Notes: generated by a model from the sequence alone, not told the origin. DNA of 64,000 bases from Marixanthomonas sp. SCSIO 43207 (GCF_019904255.1 NZ_CP063203.1:2798501-2862500), one strand, 5' to 3'. Positions 1 through 8,153 are shown, counted from the first letter of the stretch. Program-made: numbers and translations.

Positions 1-123
1 CGAAGCTATGCACAACAAACCCTAAAAGCTGATCCTGCTTTAGCTTCAGAAGAAAATAAAGTTATTAAACACACATATTCTCAACTAGTAAAATTTAAAA
101 ATATCTGGAATTACATTTCCTAA
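1..123 (+). CDS. recG: C-terminal fragment, probably ATP-dependent DNA helicase RecG
   Basis: Only the last 40 codons lie in the window, reading in frame from base 1 to a TAA at 121-123. The tail is charged and ends in KNIWNYIS. From memory, flavobacterial RecG proteins end in a similar way, after a segment of the type AxxLLxxDPxLxxxEN, and this fragment has an equivalent ADPALASEEN segment. RecG remodels stalled replication forks and Holliday junctions. No helicase motif is visible here, so the call rests on the tail alone and could be wrong. Confidence 0.45.
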   Translation, partial: RSYAQQTLKADPALASEENKVIKHTYSQLVKFKNIWNYIS

Positions 124-167
124 TCTTTAAGATTTTTAATTTACTTTCCTTCTCTCGAATATTCCTG

Positions 168-175
168 TATCTTTG
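168..175 (+). promoter_or_regulatory. Bacteroidota -7 promoter box (TATCTTTG)
   Basis: A perfect match to TAnnTTTG, the -7 element of the Bacteroidota primary sigma factor, followed by C. It lies 21 bases before the ATG of the SulP gene. No clear TTG -33 element is seen 17-23 bases upstream. Confidence 0.55.
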
Positions 176-196
176 CCGCTTTTTTAAGCGAAGAAA

Positions 197-1813
197 ATGA
201 TACAGAAAACCATTAAAAATTTCACACAAAACCCTAAAAATGACATCCTTTCGGGATTAACCGTTGCATTGGCTTTGGTTCCTGAAGCAGTAGCATTTGC
301 ATTTGTAGCAGGAGTTGACCCGTTAATAGGACTTTATGGAGCTTTTATGATGGGTATTGTTACAGCACTTTTTGGAGGTCGTCCAGGTATGATTTCTGGT
401 GCAACCGGAGCCACTGCAATTGTTATGGTTCATTTAATTCAAAAAGGAAATGAAGTAGGGAATGCCCTAGCAACTCCAATCGATAACTTGGGCTTACAAT
501 GGTTATTTATCACCTTATTAATTATGGGAGGTATTCAAATTTTAGCCGGGGTTTTTCGTTTAGGTAAATTTGTTCGTCTTATTCCCCACCCAGTAATGAT
601 GGGGTTTGTAAATGGATTGGCCATAGTTATCTTTTTATCTCAATTAGGCTTTTTTAAAGAAAAATCTGAAGGAGTCCCTACTTGGATGACAGGAACCGAC
701 TTATTTGTCATGCTAGCCTTGGTTATTTTGACCATGGGTATTATGTTTGGACTTCCGAAGCTTACCAAAAAGATTCCTGCTGCATTGACTGCAATTGTAG
801 TAGTGGCTTGTGTTACTATCTTCGGAAATATAGATGCAAGTACTGTAGGATCATTTATTCGTGATGGTGGTGGAGCTGGACTTCAAGGAGGGCTACCTAC
901 CTTCCAAGGACAAATATTTGGTGTTTTTGATACCCTGCAAGGACATTGGGGACTCGTTATTTCTACCGCTGTAATATTAGCTGCGGTTGGTCTTATTGAA
1001 TCATTAATGACTCTAAACCTTGTTGATGAAATGACCGAAACTCGTGGTAGTGGTAATCGTGAATGTGTAGCACAAGGTGGAGCCAACATTATTAATGGTC
1101 TTTTTGGCGGAATGGGTGGTTGTGCTATGATTGGGCAATCAATAATAAATGTAAACTCTGGTGGTAGAGGTCGTTTATCGGGTACAGTTGCCGCTATTGC
1201 TTTGCTATGTTTTGTGTTATTTGGCGCTCCTTTAATTGAGCAGATACCTATTGCTGCTTTAGTAGGGGTTATGTTTATGGTTGTCATTGGCACATTTGCA
1301 TGGAGTAGTTTTCGTATTCTGAATAAAATTCCATTGAGTGATGCTATTGTGCTAGTAGCTGTATCGGCTATTACCGTTTGGCAAGATCTTGCCATTGCCG
1401 TTATTGCGGGTGTAATTATGAGCGCATTAGTATTTGCTTGGAAAAACGCAATACGTATTAGAGCTCGAAAACGCATTAAAGATGACGGTACAAAAGTTTA
1501 TGAAATATGGGGACCTTTATTTTTTGGTTCTACTACCGCTTTTAATGCCAAGTTTGATGTTAAAAACGATCCTGAAAAGATTGAAATTGATTTCATGGAG
1601 TCTAAAGTTACAGACCATAGTGGTGTTGAAGCTTTACGAAACCTTGCTAACAAATATGTCGCTCACGGCAAACAAATAAAGTTTACTCATTTAAGTAAAG
1701 ATTGTAAAGCATTACTTATAAAACGCAATCCGGAATTTGACACCATTATTGAAGATAACATAGACGATCCTAGATACTATGTTGTAACAGATATAATGGA
1801 CAGCGAAGTATAA
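197..1813 (+). CDS. SulP-family inorganic anion transporter with STAS domain
   Basis: The 538-residue protein is an inner-membrane permease of the SulP/SLC26 family, whose members move sulfate, bicarbonate or other anions, often with Na+ or H+. The family N-terminal signature appears as SGLTVALALVPEAVAFAFVAG at residues 19-39, followed by about 10-12 hydrophobic spans through residue 420. The soluble C-terminus (about 440-530) is a STAS domain resembling anti-sigma-factor antagonists. The length is normal for bacterial SulP proteins. The substrate cannot be read from sequence; in marine flavobacteria bicarbonate (BicA-like) or sulfate are both possible. It is a single-gene unit with its own promoter and terminator. 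Confidence 0.9.
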   Translation: MIQKTIKNFTQNPKNDILSGLTVALALVPEAVAFAFVAGVDPLIGLYGAFMMGIVTALFGGRPGMISGATGATAIVMVHLIQKGNEVGNALATPIDNLGLQWLFITLLIMGGIQILAGVFRLGKFVRLIPHPVMMGFVNGLAIVIFLSQLGFFKEKSEGVPTWMTGTDLFVMLALVILTMGIMFGLPKLTKKIPAALTAIVVVACVTIFGNIDASTVGSFIRDGGGAGLQGGLPTFQGQIFGVFDTLQGHWGLVISTAVILAAVGLIESLMTLNLVDEMTETRGSGNRECVAQGGANIINGLFGGMGGCAMIGQSIINVNSGGRGRLSGTVAAIALLCFVLFGAPLIEQIPIAALVGVMFMVVIGTFAWSSFRILNKIPLSDAIVLVAVSAITVWQDLAIAVIAGVIMSALVFAWKNAIRIRARKRIKDDGTKVYEIWGPLFFGSTTAFNAKFDVKNDPEKIEIDFMESKVTDHSGVEALRNLANKYVAHGKQIKFTHLSKDCKALLIKRNPEFDTIIEDNIDDPRYYVVTDIMDSEV

Positions 1814-1814
1814 T

Positions 1815-1850
1815 AAAAAACGGTTTACGAAATTCGTAAACCGTTTTTTA
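1815..1850. terminator. Bidirectional rho-independent terminator
   Basis: A 10-bp perfect stem (1821-1830 with 1834-1843) closes a 3-base loop, with A6 before and T6 after, so it can work in both directions between the convergent SulP and csaA genes. The stop codon of csaA (1825-1827) lies inside the stem. Confidence 0.85.
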
Positions 1851-2163
1851 CTTTTTTACCGGGTTCTAGTAATGTGACATCTTTGTCATCTACCGCACCA
1901 ATCAAGAGACATTCGCTCATAAAATTGGCTATCTGTTTCTTCGGAAAATTTACAACGGCAATTACTTGTTTCCCATTGATATCCTCCTTTTTATATAGTG
2001 AAGTGACTTGAGCAGATGTTTTTAAAACACCTATTTCTTCTCCAAAATCTATTTGTAATTTATAAGAAGGGTTGTGAGCTTCAGGAAAATCAGTTACATC
2101 AATAACTGTCCCTACACGCATATCTACTTTTTCAAAGTCTTTCCAAGAAAGGTTATTCTTCAT
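1825..2163 (-). CDS. csaA: CsaA-like tRNA-binding protein
   Basis: The 112-residue protein is a single OB-fold tRNA-binding domain of the CsaA/Trbp111 family. The diagnostic segment FEKVDMRVGTVI is at about residues 10-21, VLKTSAQVTSLY at 46-57, and the NFPKKQIANFMSECLL segment that lines the tRNA/peptide site follows. Length matches the family (about 110). CsaA proteins bind tRNA and have been linked to chaperone-like or export functions in Bacillus; the role here is unproven. Its start overlaps the end of the upstream small gene by 11 bases, so the two are probably translated together. Its stop lies within the terminator hairpin. Confidence 0.9.
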   Translation of the reverse strand: MKNNLSWKDFEKVDMRVGTVIDVTDFPEAHNPSYKLQIDFGEEIGVLKTSAQVTSLYKKEDINGKQVIAVVNFPKKQIANFMSECLLIGAVDDKDVTLLEPGKKVKNGLRIS

Positions 2164-2464
2164 GAGTGATTTTTAATTTTTTTACCATTTCAGGAGAGAT
2201 ATAATCACCTTTAGCGCTATAATTATCTACAAGCAAGCCCTTTGTGTTATCGTGAGTTTCAATCACATATAATATTGAATTATCACCGGGATTTGTCATT
2301 CCTTCAAAACGATAATATTTAATTACATCAAGCTCTCCTGCTTTCCATTCTCTTTTAAGTGATTTTGATTCTATACCTTCTTCTACCAGGTTAAAATCTT
2401 CTTTATATCCTTTGTTTTGTAAATCTTCTATTGCCACTGAAAGTGAACTGTATGAGTTTTCCAT
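2153..2464 (-). CDS. Small conserved Bacteroidota protein of unknown function
   Basis: The 103-residue acidic soluble protein has no signal peptide or membrane span. It resembles short flavobacterial proteins that databases often label phosphoribosylpyrophosphate synthetase, but nothing like a PRPP-synthetase PRPP-binding loop is present, so I consider that label unreliable. Recognisable conserved-looking pieces are the N-terminal helix with LSVAIEDLQNKGY and the C-terminal GDYISPEMVKKLKIT. It overlaps csaA by 11 bases and is co-transcribed with it. Function unknown. Confidence 0.75.
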   Translation of the reverse strand: MENSYSSLSVAIEDLQNKGYKEDFNLVEEGIESKSLKREWKAGELDVIKYYRFEGMTNPGDNSILYVIETHDNTKGLLVDNYSAKGDYISPEMVKKLKITHEE

Positions 2465-2580
2465 GTTTTTTGGTTTTTTATAAAGTTACAGTCATTAAAA
2501 GAGATTGACAAAACTTTATAAAATGTTTAATAATTGTAACTTTATTGAAAAAAGTATCTCTAATTAACAAATCAAATTTT

Positions 2581-3138
2581 ATGTCTCTCACTCCTTCAAG
2601 CATGTTACCGCTAGGCACCAAAGCTCCAGACTTTACGCTTTTGGATGCCGTTACTATGAAACCGGTTTCACTTCAGCAAATAAAAGGTGAAAAAGGTACA
2701 GTTGTTATGTTTATTTGCAATCATTGCCCATACGTAAAACACGTAAATGAAGAGATTGTGAGACTTTGTAATGACTATCGTGTTACTGGTTTTGGCTTTG
2801 TTGCCATAAGTAGTAATGATGTTGTGAAGTATCCTCAAGATTCACCCAAAGAGATGTGGAAAACAGCTAGAAAACACAATTACCCTTTTCCTTATTTATA
2901 CGATGAAACCCAAGAAATTGCCAAAGCGTATGACGCTGCTTGTACCCCAGACTTTTATTTATTTGATGATGAATTAAAACTCATCTACCGCGGGCAACTG
3001 GACAACTCCAGACCAGGAAACAGCATTCCCGTTAATGGTCGTGATCTACGTGAAGCAATTGACAATGTTCTTAATAACAATCCGCAGAGAAAGGACCAAA
3101 AACCAAGCATGGGTTGTAATATTAAGTGGAAAGAATAA
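2581..3138 (+). CDS. Thioredoxin-like / AhpC-TSA family protein
   Basis: The 185-residue protein has a redoxin fold: GTKAPDFTLLDAVT near the N-terminus, then a redox-site-like CNHCPYVKH segment at about residues 46-54, and the YDAACTPDFYLFD strand with the cis-proline-type TPDF around 120-130. This is the layout of the bacterial thioredoxin family protein group related to peroxiredoxins with a CxxC site. It lacks a signal peptide, so it is probably cytoplasmic. An upstream TTG at 2545 would extend the frame by 12 residues with no homology-like content; the ATG at 2581 is preferred. It is monocistronic with its own terminator. The physiological partner is unknown. Confidence 0.85.
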   Translation: MSLTPSSMLPLGTKAPDFTLLDAVTMKPVSLQQIKGEKGTVVMFICNHCPYVKHVNEEIVRLCNDYRVTGFGFVAISSNDVVKYPQDSPKEMWKTARKHNYPFPYLYDETQEIAKAYDAACTPDFYLFDDELKLIYRGQLDNSRPGNSIPVNGRDLREAIDNVLNNNPQRKDQKPSMGCNIKWKE

Positions 3139-3168
3139 AAAAAAACGCTCTTTGTAGAGCGTTTTTTT
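3138..3168. terminator. Rho-independent terminator
   Basis: A 7-bp stem, ACGCTCT (3145-3151) with AGAGCGT (3156-3162), is flanked by a run of A before and seven T after. It lies between convergent genes and can serve both. Confidence 0.85.
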
Positions 3169-3194
3169 AAAATATATATTTTTTGAAATAACTC

Positions 3195-4127
3195 TTATTT
3201 AACTTTCATTAACTCAACATCAAAAACTAAAGTTGCATTAGGTGGAATAACACCACCAGCTCCTCGTTCTCCATATGCTAAGTGAGACGGAATTACAAAT
3301 CGAGCTTTATCACCCACTTGCAAGAGCTGAATACCTTCATCCCATCCGGCGATTACATTTCCCATACCAACCGGAAACTCAATTGGGTTGCCTCGTTTAT
3401 ACGAGTTGTCAAACTCTCCACCGTCGGCAAACATACCTTTGTAGTGCACTGCTACGGTTTTACCTTTTTCGGCTTTGGCTCCATCACCTTTATTGATAAT
3501 TTTATACCTAAGTCCGCTTTCGGTTTTATCAAATCCTGCAGATATTTCTTTAATTAAATCTTCTTGTTCTTGCTTTGCCTTTGCTTCACGTTCGGCTTTG
3601 GCACCATTAAATTGTCTAAAAGCTTCAACTGCATTCCATTTTTTGGCCTCCTCGCCTACTCTTACAATCTCTACAGTTTTCATTGAATCACCCTGTGCAA
3701 TTGCATCAACCACGTCTTGCCCTTCAATTACGTGACCAAAAACAGTGTGCTTATTATCTAGCCAAGGGGTTTCTACGTGAGTAATAAAAAACTGACTTCC
3801 GTTTGTTGCAGGTCCTGCATTTGCCATAGAAAAAATACCTGGCTTATCGTGTTTTAAATCCTTATGAAACTCATCATCAAACTTATAACCCGGTCCTCCG
3901 GCTCCTGTACCAGATGGATCGCCTCCTTGCACCATAAAATCTGGAATAACACGATGAAATTTTAATCCGTCGTAGTATGGTTCACCTTGGGGTTTTGCTT
4001 CGTTTTCTAAATTTCCTTCAGCTAGAGCAACAAAGTTACCTACTGTTCCCGGAGTTTTTTTATAAGTTAATTTGCCTAAAATTTGTCCTTTTTCAGTAGT
4101 GATTTTAGCATAAATACCGTCTTGCAT
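3195..4127 (-). CDS. Dual-family peptidyl-prolyl isomerase: cyclophilin-FKBP fusion
   Basis: The 310-residue protein joins two unrelated prolyl isomerase folds. Residues about 5-160 are a cyclophilin: [19 protein letters not shown], then [19 protein letters not shown] and [13 protein letters not shown], with the catalytic Arg of FHRV retained. A charged linker (about 165-195) leads to an FKBP domain (about 200-310) with [37 protein letters not shown] and [25 protein letters not shown]. Both active sites look intact. No signal peptide is visible, so it is probably cytoplasmic and helps protein folding. Such cyclophilin-FKBP immunophilins were described in flavobacteria and a few other organisms. 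A -7 box lies 22 bases before the ATG. Confidence 0.95.
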   Translation of the reverse strand: MQDGIYAKITTEKGQILGKLTYKKTPGTVGNFVALAEGNLENEAKPQGEPYYDGLKFHRVIPDFMVQGGDPSGTGAGGPGYKFDDEFHKDLKHDKPGIFSMANAGPATNGSQFFITHVETPWLDNKHTVFGHVIEGQDVVDAIAQGDSMKTVEIVRVGEEAKKWNAVEAFRQFNGAKAEREAKAKQEQEDLIKEISAGFDKTESGLRYKIINKGDGAKAEKGKTVAVHYKGMFADGGEFDNSYKRGNPIEFPVGMGNVIAGWDEGIQLLQVGDKARFVIPSHLAYGERGAGGVIPPNATLVFDVELMKVK

Positions 4128-4149
4128 GGTTTTGTTTTTTAATGAACTG

Positions 4150-4157
4150 CAAAAGTA
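4150..4157 (-). promoter_or_regulatory. Bacteroidota -7 promoter box (TACTTTTG)
   Basis: On the minus strand this reads TACTTTTG followed by CAG, a perfect TAnnTTTG match placed 22 bases before the start of the PPIase gene. Confidence 0.5.
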
Positions 4158-4207
4158 GAAAATTCTAGGTTTTATTTATTGTTTAAGAATGAATTAAATT
4201 TTCAACC

Positions 4208-5176
4208 TTATACTATTACTCCTATTTTTTTTGAATGTTCTATTGCTTTGTGACTATCCTTAAAATAATAAGTATGTACTGAAAGGCTATTGATTGTGGC
4301 AAGTGATTGTTCTACATCTTGCTTTCTTTTTTTTGAAGTTTGCCTTATGTAAACAGCCATGATATTTTTCGGAAAAATTTTACAAATACGTTCATATAAA
4401 AAAGGGTCTTGTTGGGTATCATCACCTAGCAAAACGTATTGTAAGTTGGGGTAAAACGATATAATATCTTTTATTTTCTGAAACTTGTGATCGTGATCGC
4501 CACTTCCAGATTTTAAAAAATCGGTAAGCTTGGTTTTAATTTTTTTAAGCTTGATTACGGCTTTGGGCAGTTTATGTATTCGGGCAAATTCTTCAATAAA
4601 TGCATATAGATTCCACTCGCTGCTAGAAACGTAAAAAAAGGAATTTGAAGCTTCTTCACTGTCTTGCCCGGCTATACTTAATGCTTGGTAATGATCTACT
4701 ACGTCTTCAAAAACTTTGCGTTTGTTTACGTTTTTGGACAACATTACATAGAGCTTTTTAAAAATATTGCTGCTGTGTGAAATGAGAAAAGTGTCATCAA
4801 TATCTGAAATAATCCCAAATTTACTTTCAAAAGGCTTTAGTATTTCTGCAGTTTCTACAATACCAATTTTACCTAAGGCACAGGTTACAGTATATTGGTG
4901 CCAACCGCTTTTTAATTCTTGTGTAAAAGGAATAGTAAACCTAAAAAAACCGTCTTCAAGCGTTTTGGTTTTTACTGTTATATCATAAAATTTTAAAGTA
5001 ACTTCTACATTTTCTAAAGGCGAGATGGTAAACATATGCAATATAGAAAACGCATGCTTTACACCCTTACGGTCTATACTGAATTTATCTGGAGCCCACG
5101 ACTTAAAAACGTGACCCGAAACAACTAATTCTTGTTCATTAAGATATCCTCTATATAATTGTAAGTCTAGTTTCAT
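4208..5176 (-). CDS. App1-family phosphatidate phosphatase (DUF2183)
   Basis: The 322-residue protein matches bacterial App1 relatives. A beta-sandwich-like N-terminal half (to about 115) precedes the HAD-like catalytic core that begins with SDIDDTFLISHSS; the DxDxT nucleophile motif is DIDDT at residues 125-129. Later pieces are YVSSSEWNLYAFIEEF (about 200-215) and VLLGDDTQQDPFLY (about 268-281), the latter carrying the HAD acidic motif. Yeast App1 dephosphorylates phosphatidate to diacylglycerol; the bacterial substrate is inferred. It diverges by 67 bases from a diacylglycerol-kinase-like gene that would catalyse the reverse type of reaction. Confidence 0.85.
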   Translation of the reverse strand: MKLDLQLYRGYLNEQELVVSGHVFKSWAPDKFSIDRKGVKHAFSILHMFTISPLENVEVTLKFYDITVKTKTLEDGFFRFTIPFTQELKSGWHQYTVTCALGKIGIVETAEILKPFESKFGIISDIDDTFLISHSSNIFKKLYVMLSKNVNKRKVFEDVVDHYQALSIAGQDSEEASNSFFYVSSSEWNLYAFIEEFARIHKLPKAVIKLKKIKTKLTDFLKSGSGDHDHKFQKIKDIISFYPNLQYVLLGDDTQQDPFLYERICKIFPKNIMAVYIRQTSKKRKQDVEQSLATINSLSVHTYYFKDSHKAIEHSKKIGVIV

Positions 5177-5243
5177 CTATTGTATTTTCCTTAACCTTTT
5201 CATCTTTTCAAAATACTTAATTTTAAACGTAAAATAAATAAAC

Positions 5244-6131
5244 GTGAGTAAAAAGATTCTATTAGTAGTTAATCCTATTTCAGGAAACACCAATAAAGAT
5301 ACTATCATTACCGCTATAGAAGAGGAATGCAGTAAAAATGACTTTGCTTTACATTTTTTTAAAACCACAGGAGAAAATGATGTGAAAAAATTAAGTGATG
5401 TAGTAAAAAAAACAGCATTTGATAGAATATTAATAGCCGGAGGTGACGGTACTATAAAAATGGTAGCCGAAGCAATTGAAGGACTTACTACTTCTGTAGG
5501 GATTATTGCAGCAGGTTCGGCAAATGGTCTGGCGGTAAATTTTAACATCCCTGATACTATTGAAGGCCAACTGAAAATAGCGTTGGGATCTCACACCATT
5601 GCTGTTGATAAGCTGCTTATCAATAATCATATTTGTTTGCATATGGCAGACTTAGGCATCAATGCTGAACTGATAAATCACTATGAGTCCTCAAATATAC
5701 GTGGTAAACTTGGCTATATTTTACAAGTGATTCCTACCTTGGTTTCTTGTCCATACCCCTTTACATTTACAATTAAAAATAAAAACAAAACCATTGAAGA
5801 GAAAGGAATTATGCTCGCCATTGCCAACGCCAATAAATTTGGAACCGGCGCAAACATTAACCCAAACGGCAAAATAAACGATGGTAAGTTTGAACTTTTG
5901 GTTTTTAAAGAATTGAATATTACCGAAATTTTAAACACCATCTACGACAAAGCAAACATAGGATCTGATTTTGCTGAAGAATACCCTTCAACAGCTGCAA
6001 CCATAGAAATGAATGAGGCTGTACCTCTTCAAATAGATGGTGAGTTTATTGAAAACACTAAAAAAGTAAATGTAACGATATGTTCAGATAAACTAAATAT
6101 TGCAGTACCTAAAAACTTTAGCACAAAGTAA
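5244..6131 (+). CDS. Diacylglycerol kinase family lipid kinase (YegS/LCB5-like)
   Basis: The 295-residue cytoplasmic or membrane-associated enzyme begins with ILLVVNPISGN, and carries the nucleotide-binding GGDGT motif at residues 66-70, followed by GIIAAGSANGLAVNFNIP in the place of the usual GTxNDxAR. The C-terminal beta-sandwich domain ends with LQIDGEFIEN. Family members phosphorylate diacylglycerol or other lipids. The start is GTG at 5244, which puts the first beta strand right at the N-terminus; no in-frame ATG fits better. The substitution of Ala-Asn-Gly for the normally conserved Thr-xx-Asp segment may point to a different lipid substrate. Confidence 0.9.
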   Translation: MSKKILLVVNPISGNTNKDTIITAIEEECSKNDFALHFFKTTGENDVKKLSDVVKKTAFDRILIAGGDGTIKMVAEAIEGLTTSVGIIAAGSANGLAVNFNIPDTIEGQLKIALGSHTIAVDKLLINNHICLHMADLGINAELINHYESSNIRGKLGYILQVIPTLVSCPYPFTFTIKNKNKTIEEKGIMLAIANANKFGTGANINPNGKINDGKFELLVFKELNITEILNTIYDKANIGSDFAEEYPSTAATIEMNEAVPLQIDGEFIENTKKVNVTICSDKLNIAVPKNFSTK

Positions 6132-6200
6132 TTTCTCAAAAAACAATAAGTACTTTTAATTAAAAAATTAAGTATATTTAAAATTCGATTAGTTCCCCAC

Positions 6201-6296
6201 AAAAAAACTTGGCACCGTAAAAGGTTATAAACAACATTCTCCCCAGATAGATGTAATATGCTGTCGGTTGTAATTTCCTTAAAGGTGCCTTTTTTA
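6201..6296 (+). ncRNA. Candidate structured RNA with terminator-like 3' end (possibly 6S-Flavo-like)
   Basis: Nested complementary segments lie in order: GGCACC (6211-6216) pairs with GGTGCC (6284-6289); AAGG (6221-6224) with CCTT (6277-6280); ACAAC (6231-6235) with GTTGT (6267-6271); and CAGATA (6244-6249) with TAT-G-CTG (6257-6263). Internal loops separate the helices, and a T-run follows at 6290-6295. The overall shape is a long irregular rod of about 85-110 nt with its own terminator. A near-consensus -7 box (TATATTTA, 6173-6180) lies upstream. The rod with a central bubble is reminiscent of the 6S-Flavo RNA family, but a cis-acting leader for the ABC genes, which begin 15 bases later, is an alternative. 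Identity is inferred. Confidence 0.4.
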
Positions 6297-6310
6297 TAAA
6301 TTTTTTATTT

Positions 6311-6625
6311 GTGCAAAACATTCGTCCCTTTTGGCAGTTTTATAAGGATTTGTTTCCTTTTATATTTAGCTTTTCAATAGTTTGTCTTTTAATTACAAAC
6401 ATATTGTGGACATTCCTTATATTTTGTTCAATCGGTTTCATCTTTGGGTATCTGGGATTTCAGGTTTTTAAAAAAGATGAATATTATTTTTATTATAATT
6501 TAGGTATTACAAAATGGCACTTATGCAAGGTTTCATTTATAATTAATCTTATCATTGGCATTCCTGTATTTTTAGTATTCACAATGCTTTTTTACGTTTT
6601 CTTTGGAAGTATTACAATTATATAA
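6311..6625 (+). CDS. Small three-span membrane protein, putative ABC partner
   Basis: I do not recognise a named family. The 104-residue product starts at GTG 6311 and has about three hydrophobic spans (residues about 12-32, 33-50 and 72-100), separated by a short polar segment KKDEYYFYYNLGITKWHLCK. Its last 23 bases overlap the ATPase reading frame, so the two are translationally coupled and it is probably the membrane part of a small ABC module. An internal ATG that would keep the spans is absent, which supports the GTG. It follows directly on the candidate structured RNA. Confidence 0.6.
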   Translation: MQNIRPFWQFYKDLFPFIFSFSIVCLLITNILWTFLIFCSIGFIFGYLGFQVFKKDEYYFYYNLGITKWHLCKVSFIINLIIGIPVFLVFTMLFYVFFGSITII

Positions 6626-7268
6626 CGTCTCAAAAAATTTTGGAAAGAGTGAGGTTTTAAAAAACGTTTCCTTTTCAGTTAAAACCGGAGAGATTTTAGG
6701 TGTTTTCGGAAGAAATGGAAGTGGAAAATCTACTTTGCTTACAATTTTATTCGGAACACTTTCTGCAAGTTCAGGAAAGATTACAATTAATGATGCAGAG
6801 GCTTCCTCTTCCGAAGTAATTAAAAAACAGCTTATTGCTTATGCACCTCAACATCCTTTTATTCCTAAGAATTTAAAGGTTCGTGATAGTATACCTATTT
6901 ACTTTAATGATGAAAAGAAACAAGATGCTATTTTTTATAATCCGGTAATAGCAAACATCACACACAAAAAAATAGGTGAGCTTTCTCACGGAGAACGAAA
7001 GTTTTTTGAATCTATTCTTATAAGTCAGCTTCCTCACCCATTTTTACTTTTTGATGAACCATTCTCAATGCTAGAGCCACTTCAGATTAAAAAACTAAAG
7101 GCTTTCTTTAAAAAAATTTCAAGTAAGAAAGGCATCATTATAACAGACCATTATTATCGTGATATTCTTGATATTTCAACCAAAAATATTCTTTTAAAAG
7201 ATGGAAATAGTATTATGATTGAAAGCGCAGATGATTTAAAAAGCAATGAATATCTTATAAACAATTAA
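6603..7268 (+). CDS. ABC transporter ATP-binding protein
   Basis: The 221-residue ATPase has Walker A GRNGSGKST (36-44), Q-loop Gln about 83, a divergent signature LSHGE (127-131) in place of LSGGE, Walker B FLLFDEP (147-153) and switch His at about 183 in TDHYY. It has no membrane span. The start is TTG 6603, inside the end of the upstream membrane protein gene; this gives the full first strand of the nucleotide-binding domain. It probably energises the tiny membrane protein encoded just before it. No substrate-binding protein or larger permease is adjacent, so the substrate is unknown. Confidence 0.85.
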   Translation: MEVLQLYNVSKNFGKSEVLKNVSFSVKTGEILGVFGRNGSGKSTLLTILFGTLSASSGKITINDAEASSSEVIKKQLIAYAPQHPFIPKNLKVRDSIPIYFNDEKKQDAIFYNPVIANITHKKIGELSHGERKFFESILISQLPHPFLLFDEPFSMLEPLQIKKLKAFFKKISSKKGIIITDHYYRDILDISTKNILLKDGNSIMIESADDLKSNEYLINN

Positions 7269-7293
7269 AAAAGGCTCCGTGAAAGGAGCCTTT
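7269..7293 (+). terminator. Rho-independent terminator
   Basis: GGCTCC (7273-7278) pairs with GGAGCC (7285-7290), extended by flanking AA/TT; only a short T-run follows. It closes the ABC unit and faces the fasciclin gene. Confidence 0.65.
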
Positions 7294-7319
7294 AAAGTTT
7301 TGTTTGGTTAAACTATTAC

Positions 7320-7940
7320 TTATCCTTTTGGCATAAGTACTTTATCAACCACGTGTACAATACCGTTTGATGCATCTACATTAGCACTTACTACTGTTGC
7401 AGTATTACCTTTTGCATCTTTAATCATTATTTTATCATCTTTTAAAGAAAGTATAATGTTTTCACCCTGTAGCGTGGTAACACGGTATTTGTTATCATTA
7501 TCTTTAATAGCTTTCATAAGTGAATCTCCAGACCACTCTCCAGAAACTACGTGATACTTTAATACACCTTGAAGTTGAGATTTATTCTCATCTTTCATTA
7601 AATTATCAAGAGCTTGTTTCGGTACTGCCTCAAAAGCAGTATTGGTTGGTGCAAATACTGTATACTCTCCTTCTTCCATAAAAGTTTGAGCTAATCCTGC
7701 TTGCTTAAGAGCTGATACAAGAGTTGATAAATCTTGATTATTCATAGCTTTTGAAGCAATGGTATTTTCTTCAAACTCTTTCTTAGCCATCATAGCTTCT
7801 TCTTCAGCTTTTTTCTTGGCTTCCATTTCCATTTTTTCAGCTTCAGCTTTTGCTTCTGCTTCTTTCTTTTTCCCATCATTACAAGCTGTAAACAACATAG
7901 TTGCTACGGCTAATGACATAATAATTGATTTAAATTTCAT
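7320..7940 (-). CDS. Fasciclin-domain lipoprotein
   Basis: From the ATG at 7940 the 206-residue protein has a lipoprotein signal ending LFTAC (Cys at about 20), then a highly charged Lys/Glu/Ala-rich stretch (about 22-65) likely to form a long helix, then one FAS1 domain: GLAQTFMEEGEYTVFAPTN, LKYHVVSGEW and the C-terminal ASNGIVHVVDKVLMP. FAS1 domains mediate adhesion or protein contacts at the cell surface. A longer frame begins at 7964 but it lies over the promoter box at 7962-7969, so the shorter start is chosen. The residues after the lipid Cys are the same as in the superoxide dismutase lipoprotein at 19410. Confidence 0.9.
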   Translation of the reverse strand: MKFKSIIMSLAVATMLFTACNDGKKKEAEAKAEAEKMEMEAKKKAEEEAMMAKKEFEENTIASKAMNNQDLSTLVSALKQAGLAQTFMEEGEYTVFAPTNTAFEAVPKQALDNLMKDENKSQLQGVLKYHVVSGEWSGDSLMKAIKDNDNKYRVTTLQGENIILSLKDDKIMIKDAKGNTATVVSANVDASNGIVHVVDKVLMPKG

Positions 7941-7961
7941 AACGTTGATTTTTGTTTTGAA

Positions 7962-7969
7962 CAAAGATA
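7962..7969 (-). promoter_or_regulatory. Bacteroidota -7 promoter box (TATCTTTG)
   Basis: A perfect TAnnTTTG match on the minus strand, 21 bases before ATG 7940 of the fasciclin gene. It overlaps a more upstream ATG, which is therefore unlikely to be the true start. Confidence 0.6.
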
Positions 7970-8153
7970 ATATTGTGTGTCATAATTTAATATTAAAGCG
8001 ACTTAATTTTAAGTTAAATATTGCATTCAAATTAATATTCAATGTTAAATACAAGAGATTAATTAAAGGATATAACGATAAAGCTTAAAGTGCTTATATT
8101 TCAATTGAGTAAAATTTGTATCTTTAGTACATAAAAGTTAAAAACAAAATAAA

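Noticed and set aside
883-1476. A 197-codon open frame on the minus strand inside the SulP gene
   Set aside because: Its product is low-complexity, antisense to an intact well-known transporter gene, and has no promoter; it is a frame shadow.
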